This document shows positions 36,061 to 42,800 of a stretch of 49,046 nucleotides of DNA, piece by piece. Positions within the stretch are counted from its first letter, which is position 1. Every line of letters starts with the position of its first letter. The notes below the pieces were generated by a model, which searched no databases, was not told the origin of the DNA, and saw only the letters and a list, made by a program, of their open reading frames with translations. The position numbers were made by a program, and so were the translations under genes. Source of the DNA: Colimorpha sp045222795 (GTDB lineage Bacteria; Bacteroidota; Bacteroidia; Bacteroidales; P3). The stretch is taken from the NCBI GenBank assembly GCA_045222795.1, contig JBGUZF010000038.1, positions 1 through 49,046 on the forward strand. Direction: 5' to 3'.

Positions 36061-36780
36061 ATGAAAAAGAACAACAAACAAGGAATCATTGTCAACGGCA
36101 GTGTCCGTTCGGCCGGTGTGACGTTCTACACCAAGCAGGGTCGCACCATCGTGCGCTCGTCAAAAAGCATGCAACCCAAGCGTTGCACAGAATTGCAATT
36201 CAAACAACGTGAACGCTATTCCCACAGCATATCCCTGTGGTTTGCGTTAAGTTCCGTAAGCCAGCCGCTGATGCCTTCAGGACGAAGGCCATACGACTCG
36301 TTCCGCAGCCTTGCTGCCAAGTTGCCGGCGGTGTATCTCACGCAGCGGGAGAACGCTTCGGGGATTGCGCTGCTGATGCCCGGCATCCCGGTGTCATGCG
36401 GCACGCTGACGGACATCGGATACAGCCTCGGCGAGGTTGAGACCTCCCCTGCCCTGCTCACCGACCTGCAGGCCGCCGACCTTGGTCGCGACGACAGTCT
36501 GCTGCTCGTCACCCTGCGGCAGATTGTCGGCCACAGCGTACTGCGGTTAGAGGTACGGCAGCGCGTGGTGACGACGGCCGATTTCACGGTGGTTGAGGGT
36601 CGTCTGGCGTTGGTCGACAACATGTTTGCCGACACCTCGCGCGGATGGGCTCTGGTGCGGCGCCGCGGCGACAGTTGCTCGTCGCAGACAGTGGTCACCG
36701 CCGCCACCCTCTACCGCGACTACCAGACCCATGAAGCCCTGCTCCGCGCCGCCGAGAGCTACGGCGGCCTGACGGGCTAA
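36061..36780 (+). CDS. DUF6266-like protein (divergent)
   Basis: 239 residues. The opening GIIVNGSVRSAGVTFYTKQGRTIVRSS and the MQPKRCTELQFKQRERY segment follow the DUF6266 plan (glycine-rich start, 'G-x-V-x-x-x-x-x-x-x-G', R-S, then 'P-x-x-x-T-x-x-Q-x-x-x-R'); patterns summarised. The rest is beta-rich. Function of the family is unknown. A clearer family member lies at 46431. It ends 13 bp before the convergent restriction gene. Confidence 0.6.
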   Translation: MKKNNKQGIIVNGSVRSAGVTFYTKQGRTIVRSSKSMQPKRCTELQFKQRERYSHSISLWFALSSVSQPLMPSGRRPYDSFRSLAAKLPAVYLTQRENASGIALLMPGIPVSCGTLTDIGYSLGEVETSPALLTDLQAADLGRDDSLLLVTLRQIVGHSVLRLEVRQRVVTTADFTVVEGRLALVDNMFADTSRGWALVRRRGDSCSSQTVVTAATLYRDYQTHEALLRAAESYGGLTG

Positions 36781-36793
36781 AAGAAAAACATCA

Positions 36794-39508
36794 CTACCTT
36801 GCCAAATACCCTCGCTCGAAGGCTTCCTTCTGCAGGAACTTGCGGGTGCGGTCGGCGAAGCTGACGAAGATGTATTTCTCGTCGAGCGACTCGACGGTGC
36901 CGATGCCGAGGCTCTTGTGCAGCACGGTGTCACCAACGGCCAGGGGCCGCTGCGGCGCAGCGGGAGCAGGCGGCAGTGCTGGTTCTGGCTCCGGCTTGAC
37001 GGATGCACCTGCGGACGGTTCTTCTATATCGCGGATATCCACGGCGGTGTCCCACAAGCCAATAACGGTGCCCTGATGGGTATCGATGCCTGTGTAGACA
37101 AGGCTGCTGTCTTCATAGCGCTTGAACTTGTAGACGGCGTCGTTCATCAGCTCGTCGTTGAAGACGCCTAGGCTCACCAGCAGTTCGAAGTCGGCTATCT
37201 TCAATCCCGTCACCTTGCGGAACAACTCCGGCTCCAACTGGCTGATAACATCCTTGAGGCAGTATTCGCGGTTGTCGGTGAGGTACATGAATACGGGTAT
37301 GCGGGTGGCGAACTTGATGAGCTTTTGGCGTATCTCGTCGCGGCGACTGCGGTATTCTTTTTCCTCCTCCGTGAGCTGTTTCTTCTCTTTCTCCGAGAGT
37401 TTTTCCCCCTTCTTCTTGGCATTCTTCACTTTCTCGCTCTTGTTGATGATGGTCTCGATATCCTCGTTGAGCGAGCGGAAGCCTTCGATGCTCATCAGGG
37501 CCTGCATGGCTTCGGGGCTGCCGAGCAAACGCTGCAGGGTGATGTTGTCGACATTCACCAGCATGGCACTCTCCCAGCGGCGCGCCAGCAGGGTGGCGGT
37601 GGTGCCGCTCATGGCCATGTCGAGAATGCCGGCGGCATCAATCTCTTTCATGCTGCTGCCGTCGTAGGCCAGCACAGGCAGGAAGCGGATAAACTCGGCC
37701 ACCTTCTTCTCGGGGTTGGTCTCGTGTACGTTGAGTTGGCAGCTGTATTCCTGCACCAGCCGCAGGGCGCGGTTTGGGGCGAAGTCGAAAAGGTAGCAGG
37801 TGGGCTTGAGGATGACCTCCTCGCCCTGCTCGTCGCGCAGCGTCCATGGGCTCTGCACGCGGAAGGCCGTCTGGAAATAGGTCTCGGGGCTGGTGGTGTT
37901 GCGCAGCATCAGGATGCCCGTCCAAGGCTTGACGGTGACACCCGTTGAGAGCTTGCCGCACGAGAGGGTGATGGTCTTGGTCTGCTGCGGGTTGCCCATG
38001 GCGGCATAGACGTCGTCGAGGGCTCGGGCGCCAATGCCGGCCTCGCTGCCGGCGGCCACCACCACGTGGTAGTCGTGGAAGAAGCGGTTGACGGGCCGCG
38101 AAAGCAGATAGGCCATGGCCTTGCAAGCCGCCACGCCGGGCAAGAACCAATAGGTGTGCTGCAGGTAGCTCACCAGTCGCATATCGCTATAGGGCATCGG
38201 AGGCTTCTCTACGCCCAGCTTCAGGTCGCTGACGACATTCTCCTTGTACGAACCGCGTATCAGGTCAAGCCACTTCTGCACATACTCCTCGTGAACGAAG
38301 CGGTCGTTTTCGGCGCGGAAAAATTCATTAAGGTCGAACTCGTCGAACTCGCCTTGTCCCGCCACCTCGGTGATGCTGTCGGGCATGCGGTAGGTGAGCA
38401 TCACCATGCGGGGCAGCGAGGCGTAGGGGTTGTGGTCGCCCTGCCATTCTTCTTTTGCACGTTGCTCGTCGCTATAGGTCCAGTTGCTTATCTGCTCCTC
38501 GATAAATTCGCCGTGGGCGATGGCGCGGAAGGGCGTGCCGCTGAGGTAGAGGTAGGCACCGGTGCGCAGCGGCATCAGCTCCTCGTCGTACATCTCGCGG
38601 CTCTCCTTCTCAGCACGGCTGTCGTCCTCGGCCATCAGGGCGTCGGCCTCCTCGCTCTGCTGGGTGGCCTTGCCGTAGAACTCCTTGGCCCGCTTGCCCC
38701 ATGCGCCGAAGTGGTACTCGTCGAGCACTATGCAGTCCCAGTCGACGGTCTGTATCCACTCGTTGGTGGCTTTGATGCCGCCAGCGGCGTTGTGGCCCAG
38801 CACATCCTGGAACGAGGCAAAGCATACGAAGGGCTTGCTCTCGTTGACGTAGTTGAACTCGCGGTCGTCCTGCTTCTCGCAGAACTGCCACCCCTCGAAG
38901 TCGACATGTTGTAGCAGGTCGTCTTTCCATGCCGTCTTCACGGCGGGCTTGAAGGTGAGCACCAGCAGCTTCGTCCATCCCATTTTCTTCGCCAGCTGGT
39001 AGGTTGTGAAGGTCTTGCCGAAGCGCATCTTGGCATTCCAGAGGTAGTGGGGCGTGAGGCCGCGATTGCCGGGGTCGGCGGTGAACGAGCGGAAGTAAGC
39101 CGCCGTGTCGTCGACGGTGCGCTGCTGCTCGGGACGCATATCGAAGTCTTGCGTGCGTTGCAGCATGGTGTCGCTACCCATCTGGACGCTGCGCACGGCG
39201 CGCTCCACGTCGGCTAATCGGCATCGGTACCATTCTCCTCCCACATTGGGATAGTGTGCCGCGTCAAGAAGACGATGCACGTCGTGGTCGGTAAACGAAG
39301 TGCCGTCGGCCCGCATGGCTGGCCACACACGCAGCAGCTTGTAGCGCACCTGTGCTGTGCGGTTCTGTTCGGCAATGCGACTGTCGGCATCTCGTGTGGT
39401 ATAACCGACCTTGATACACCCATTGTGCGAAGGCACTCCTGTATGCTCGTAGGCATACACTATCGGTTGCGCCTCGCTCTTCCCTTGGAAATATTCTTCC
39501 TTTGCCAT
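36794..39508 (-). CDS. Restriction protein: T5orf172 nuclease-like domain + SF2 helicase + Tudor-like C-terminus
   Basis: 904 residues. Residues about 15-100 (IVYAYEHTG...CIKVGYTTRDADSRI...GGEWYRC) match T5orf172, a GIY-YIG-related nuclease fold. Helicase motifs follow: Walker A AKMRFGKTFT (about 158), DEYH (about 261), SGTP (about 324), and YFQTAFRVQSPW (about 545-556, motif VI region). A charged Lys/Glu coiled segment lies near 695-725. The last ~45 residues (VGDTVLHKSLGIGTVESLDE) resemble the small barrel at the C-terminus of UvrD/PcrA helicases. It probably translocates along DNA and cuts unmodified DNA, with the two methyltransferase genes upstream in the same operon. Start ATG 39508. 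Confidence 0.85.
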   Translation of the reverse strand: MAKEEYFQGKSEAQPIVYAYEHTGVPSHNGCIKVGYTTRDADSRIAEQNRTAQVRYKLLRVWPAMRADGTSFTDHDVHRLLDAAHYPNVGGEWYRCRLADVERAVRSVQMGSDTMLQRTQDFDMRPEQQRTVDDTAAYFRSFTADPGNRGLTPHYLWNAKMRFGKTFTTYQLAKKMGWTKLLVLTFKPAVKTAWKDDLLQHVDFEGWQFCEKQDDREFNYVNESKPFVCFASFQDVLGHNAAGGIKATNEWIQTVDWDCIVLDEYHFGAWGKRAKEFYGKATQQSEEADALMAEDDSRAEKESREMYDEELMPLRTGAYLYLSGTPFRAIAHGEFIEEQISNWTYSDEQRAKEEWQGDHNPYASLPRMVMLTYRMPDSITEVAGQGEFDEFDLNEFFRAENDRFVHEEYVQKWLDLIRGSYKENVVSDLKLGVEKPPMPYSDMRLVSYLQHTYWFLPGVAACKAMAYLLSRPVNRFFHDYHVVVAAGSEAGIGARALDDVYAAMGNPQQTKTITLSCGKLSTGVTVKPWTGILMLRNTTSPETYFQTAFRVQSPWTLRDEQGEEVILKPTCYLFDFAPNRALRLVQEYSCQLNVHETNPEKKVAEFIRFLPVLAYDGSSMKEIDAAGILDMAMSGTTATLLARRWESAMLVNVDNITLQRLLGSPEAMQALMSIEGFRSLNEDIETIINKSEKVKNAKKKGEKLSEKEKKQLTEEEKEYRSRRDEIRQKLIKFATRIPVFMYLTDNREYCLKDVISQLEPELFRKVTGLKIADFELLVSLGVFNDELMNDAVYKFKRYEDSSLVYTGIDTHQGTVIGLWDTAVDIRDIEEPSAGASVKPEPEPALPPAPAAPQRPLAVGDTVLHKSLGIGTVESLDEKYIFVSFADRTRKFLQKEAFERGYLAR

Positions 39509-39554
39509 AATCTATTAATTATGGCGCTCTGTGAAATAATAATGTGTTTAAGGT

Positions 39555-39866
39555 TTAATAGTAGAGCAGACTATGCTCTGCATCGTGAACCCATACGAAG
39601 TCGCCCTCTACCTCGTCGCGGCAAATCTCGTATGCAAAATGGAAGTCTTCGCACAAATACTCCCTCCAACCATTTTTTATCCATTCCTCTTTAAGCCGGG
39701 ATTTGGCGTAGAGAGCGGGTGTCTCACCAAGTGAGTTTAAACTTGAGATAAGCCGCTGCTTTTTCTTCATCACAGTCTCTTCACTCAGCAATGGATGATT
39801 TTGCATTGCAGCACAATAGAATGCATCGATGCATTCTATAGCCTTCTTTTCGATAATCACTCTCAT
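39555..39866 (-). CDS. RelE/ParE-like toxin
   Basis: 103 residues. Helical start MRVIIEKKAIECIDAFY, then GWREYLCEDFHFAYEI and VWVHDAEHSLLYY, the strand pattern and ending of ParE/RelE-type toxins in Bacteroidota. It starts 4 bp inside the antitoxin gene's 3' end. Such toxins cut mRNA on the ribosome (RelE) or poison gyrase (ParE); which applies is not clear. Position inside the restriction operon is unusual and could stabilise it. Confidence 0.72.
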   Translation of the reverse strand: MRVIIEKKAIECIDAFYCAAMQNHPLLSEETVMKKKQRLISSLNSLGETPALYAKSRLKEEWIKNGWREYLCEDFHFAYEICRDEVEGDFVWVHDAEHSLLYY

Positions 39867-40054
39867 GCTTCAGGGTGATAGTGCCTGTGGATAAGATCGG
39901 TTAGATGATGGTCTAGTTCGTCCACGGTCATGCTGGTTTCCATTGCCTTTGCAAGGGAGTGTCTCCGTTTGGCAATCATCTCTTGCATAACGGGTTCGGA
40001 GACCCCCATAGGGTCACTCTCTTCGTCGTGGTTGGTATAGGGCTTAATGCTCAT
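39863..40054 (-). CDS. Antitoxin partner of the RelE/ParE-like toxin
   Basis: 63 residues, acidic N-terminus (HDEESDPMGVSEPVMQEMIAK), helical, ending DLIHRHYHPEA. Size, 4-bp overlap and order (antitoxin first) fit a type II toxin-antitoxin pair. A candidate operator palindrome lies just upstream. Confidence 0.65.
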   Translation of the reverse strand: MSIKPYTNHDEESDPMGVSEPVMQEMIAKRRHSLAKAMETSMTVDELDHHLTDLIHRHYHPEA

Positions 40055-40069
40055 TATGATCCATTATTT

Positions 40070-40089
40070 ACACCTAGTAACGTTGGTGT
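40070..40089. promoter_or_regulatory. Candidate autoregulatory operator of the toxin-antitoxin pair
   Basis: ACACC (40070-40074) and GGTGT (40085-40089) flank a 10-bp centre containing the palindrome AACGTT. It lies 15 bp upstream of the antitoxin start, a usual place for antitoxin binding. Confidence 0.4.
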
Positions 40090-40154
40090 TGCCCGTTTTA
40101 TTGTACACCTTTCACATTATTATTTCAAAGAACGCGCTTTGTTGTTTTCTATTT

Positions 40155-41681
40155 CTATTCCATCGGGCGGATCATGCTCTCGATGAAGTCTATCTCTTTC
40201 TGCTCCAATCCATACTTCTTATACAGCATCTCGTCCGTCCAGGGGTGAGAGAAGTCTTGAATGGGAAGAAACTGAAAGCTTGCTTTTGACATATTTTGTG
40301 TAATAACAACAAGAGACAACATAAAACGACAGAATTCCGTCTTTAAATATGCAACAAGATTCTCACATGATCTTTTATCCTCAAATGTTGCCACTAACAA
40401 ATATGATTCTGAACACACAACTCCCGGCTCTAATATTTCAACCCTTGATAATATTTTCTTACGGCCATCTTTATCCGCTTGTCCTGCATGTTCAGCACTT
40501 GTCTTTGAAACAATTACTTTCCATTCGTCAATTAAATCAGAATTAACCGTTACGTCTGCTCTATCAACAAACGACAATCCACTACTTCCAAATAATACTA
40601 CCGAATTAGCAAACGCCTTTTCTTTCCCCTTATAAAAACTCCGAAAACCAAATGGCTTTGAACTATATACAATATTATCAAAAGTTTTCTCCTTATGACT
40701 TCTTATTTTATCTATAATATGAATGGACTTGTTAGAGCGAATAAAGACAGGGTATTGATTGAGCATTCGAGACATTTCATCACTTTGCTGTTGAGTAACA
40801 TTTACTATATCACATGTCTTTTTTTGTTTTTCTCTATTCCACAAGAAATAGCAAACGCCACCTGCAATATCCACTCCTGGAAAACAATCTCTCGAATCAG
40901 AATAATCAACAATCTTTTCAAGTCGATAATCCTTAAGCATCATATCTCTAAACTCATCCAGATTTCGTCCACCGGCATACCATCTAGCTGGAATAATCAT
41001 TATCAAATAGCGCGGAGATAATTTCTGTGCTTGTATAACAAACTTATGATATTGAGGAATTGCACTTCCGGAAGATGAGTCTGTTTGTAATCCACCACCG
41101 TCACTTAATTGATACGGCGGGTTTCCAATTATAACGTCAAACTTCATATTGGGGAATATTTTTTGTGGGTTGTCGGTATGAATAAACTGATAGGCGTACT
41201 GCTCGGCGGCATCGTCGCGGTCGTAGACGGAGCGGCTGGCACCACAATAGATGCACTTGTCGTTGCCACCCCACGTGTGCCGCAGGGGTGTATATAGCAA
41301 GTTGCCCTCGGAGCTGTCAAAATGGCTGACGCTATATTTGCCCGAAGCATCCTTGCTGCAGTAGAGGGTACGACGGCTGAGATGCGCCGTCAGCTCGGTA
41401 ATGGCGATGCCGAACACCTGATGGTGTAGGATATGGTCGATACGCTGCTGTCGGTCGAGAATTGCATCCTGTAAGCCGCGGTCGAGCCGCTTGACAATCT
41501 CGCGCAGGAAGACGCCGCTCTTCGAGAAGGGGTCGAGGAAACGGGTGTCCGGCGAGCGGAAGAGCTCGGCAGGCAAAAGGTCTATCATCTGCGTGGCCAA
41601 AGCCGGAGGCGTGAAAACCTCGTCGTTGCTGAGGTTGGCCAGGCAGTTGAGCACGTCGGGGTTGTAGCTACTCTTCTCCAT
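40155..41681 (-). CDS. Eco57I-type DNA methyltransferase (modification subunit)
   Basis: 508 residues from ATG 41681, overlapping the upstream methyltransferase-like gene by 14 bp. N6-adenine methyltransferase motifs: motif X EVFTPPALATQMIDLLP, motif I FLDPFSKSGVFL (about 48-59), motif IV IIGNPPYQLSDGG (about 185). A CIYCGASRSVYDRDD segment gives a CxxC. The C-terminal ~320 residues would be the target-recognition region. From about the NPPY motif onward the DNA is markedly AT-rich compared with the first third, and this continues through the toxin-antitoxin genes, so the recognition half seems to have been replaced. The frame reads on past 41681 to 42332 but that part is only the shadow of the next gene. 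Confidence 0.88.
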   Translation of the reverse strand: MEKSSYNPDVLNCLANLSNDEVFTPPALATQMIDLLPAELFRSPDTRFLDPFSKSGVFLREIVKRLDRGLQDAILDRQQRIDHILHHQVFGIAITELTAHLSRRTLYCSKDASGKYSVSHFDSSEGNLLYTPLRHTWGGNDKCIYCGASRSVYDRDDAAEQYAYQFIHTDNPQKIFPNMKFDVIIGNPPYQLSDGGGLQTDSSSGSAIPQYHKFVIQAQKLSPRYLIMIIPARWYAGGRNLDEFRDMMLKDYRLEKIVDYSDSRDCFPGVDIAGGVCYFLWNREKQKKTCDIVNVTQQQSDEMSRMLNQYPVFIRSNKSIHIIDKIRSHKEKTFDNIVYSSKPFGFRSFYKGKEKAFANSVVLFGSSGLSFVDRADVTVNSDLIDEWKVIVSKTSAEHAGQADKDGRKKILSRVEILEPGVVCSESYLLVATFEDKRSCENLVAYLKTEFCRFMLSLVVITQNMSKASFQFLPIQDFSHPWTDEMLYKKYGLEQKEIDFIESMIRPME

Positions 41682-42306
41682 AGGCCGCAGCATTAAGGTT
41701 GAGGAAATAGACGGGCGGGAAGGTGGCACAAGGAATGTCGGAGAAGAGGTCCTGCTCGGCGCTGTCGCCCACAAGGTAGCTGAACTCGTAGTCGCGGCGG
41801 TTGACCATCCCCTGCCCCAGCAGACTCCATTCGCTGACGGTAATCCAGCTGCCATCATCGGTGCGGTATGTGAGGGCGTTGCCACAAATGATGTTCTTGC
41901 CGAGGAGGTAGCGCACGGCGGTGCGGCACTCCTCCTTGGAGGCGTCGCCATAGAGCGAGCGGTACTGCTCGTCGAAATAATTGAAGAGGCGCTGGCGGCA
42001 GGCTTCGGCATTGTCGGCCAGCAGCTCGATGCCATAGAGGCTGCTGACGCTCTGCACAGCCGCCTGCTCGTATTGCAGCTGCGTGTACTGGTGCGCTTCG
42101 GCACGACGGCGGCAGACGCCGAGCTTGCGGGAGAGAATCTCGATGAGGAAGTTGCCGTCGCCGCAGGCGGGCTCGAGGAAGCGGCTGTCGAGCCGCTCGC
42201 ACTCCTGTGGCACCAAGTCGAGCATGGCGCGCACCTCGCGCGGATTGGTGAACACCTCGCCGTGGTCCACCACCCGCCGTCGCGATTTGATTTGGGGGTT
42301 GTCCAT
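41668..42306 (-). CDS. Methyltransferase-like subunit without a visible catalytic NPPY motif
   Basis: 212 residues. GEVFTNPREVRAMLDLV (motif X) and RFLEPACGDGNFLIEIL (motif I, SAM binding, about 45-55) are clear. No NPPY or DPPY motif IV follows; the protein ends after a CGNALTYRTDDGSW region. It leads the operon and couples by overlap to the full methyltransferase. It may be a SAM-binding partner needed for activity, or one half of an ancestral larger enzyme. Not a frameshift: the second gene has its own motif X and motif I. Confidence 0.8.
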   Translation of the reverse strand: MDNPQIKSRRRVVDHGEVFTNPREVRAMLDLVPQECERLDSRFLEPACGDGNFLIEILSRKLGVCRRRAEAHQYTQLQYEQAAVQSVSSLYGIELLADNAEACRQRLFNYFDEQYRSLYGDASKEECRTAVRYLLGKNIICGNALTYRTDDGSWITVSEWSLLGQGMVNRRDYEFSYLVGDSAEQDLFSDIPCATFPPVYFLNLNAAAYGEE

Positions 42307-42403
42307 GGGGTCGCTGTGTTGGCAGCGTGCACTTATCGGGCGGCGGGCGTTCCTGCGAGGGCAAAAAAAAGTGAGCGCGGATTTAATTGTGATTATTATC
42401 CAC

Positions 42404-42520
42404 GCTCTGAGGCCCTAGGAAGCCCGCAAGTACCGATAAGTCACATCCGCGCCACAACGCAGACGTTTTACTGACTTATTCAAGGTACTCGCATGTTTGA
42501 AATTTCCTAGGTTTCAGAGC
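42404..42520. other. Large multi-block inverted repeat in the restriction-operon leader
   Basis: Four complementary blocks occur in nested order: GCTCTGA/TCAGAGC (42404, 42514), CCTAGGAA/TTCCTAGG (42414, 42504), AGTACC/GGTACT with flanking GC (42426-42434, 42484-42492), ATAAGTCA/TGACTTAT (42436, 42472). The loop is 28 nt. It is untranslated and would be in the transcript if the box at 42625 is the promoter. The rest of the 42307-42800 gap is AT-rich and holds no gene that I can see. Confidence 0.8.
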
Positions 42521-42624
42521 AGTGCCGAATAAATAGCAAACGCTGTTAGATTATTGTTTCTCTATTGTTTTAATGTCTTATTTTATATCGTTTTATTCGT
42601 TCTAATGATATTGGATTTCAGGTG

Positions 42625-42632
42625 CAAATATA
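42625..42632 (-). promoter_or_regulatory. Candidate -7 box of the restriction operon
   Basis: Minus strand TATATTTG, exact TAnnTTTG. It would give a leader of roughly 310 nt containing the large inverted repeat. No -33 match. Confidence 0.4.
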
Positions 42633-42800
42633 CAAATAATTCCTGACACGAATGCAGACACATGAAAAGATAACATCGACTGCCATCAATCAACCATTAA
42701 TTATCAGCAATTTAATTGACGATAAATTAATGAACAATTAACGGCAATTGACGTTTCTATCTGATGGTAAGTTACACGTTTTTTCCCTATACAAGCAACA

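Noticed and set aside
36794..42306. Possible BREX or DISARM system
   Set aside because: No PglZ, BrxC, phospholipase-D or DrmB-like gene is present. Only methyltransferase and nuclease-helicase genes are seen, so plain restriction-modification is the safer call.
41682..42332. N-terminal extension of the Eco57I-type methyltransferase up to 42332
   Set aside because: The extra residues are Ser/Thr/Pro-rich out-of-frame translation of the 212-residue methyltransferase-like gene. Motif X of the true protein starts after ATG 41681.
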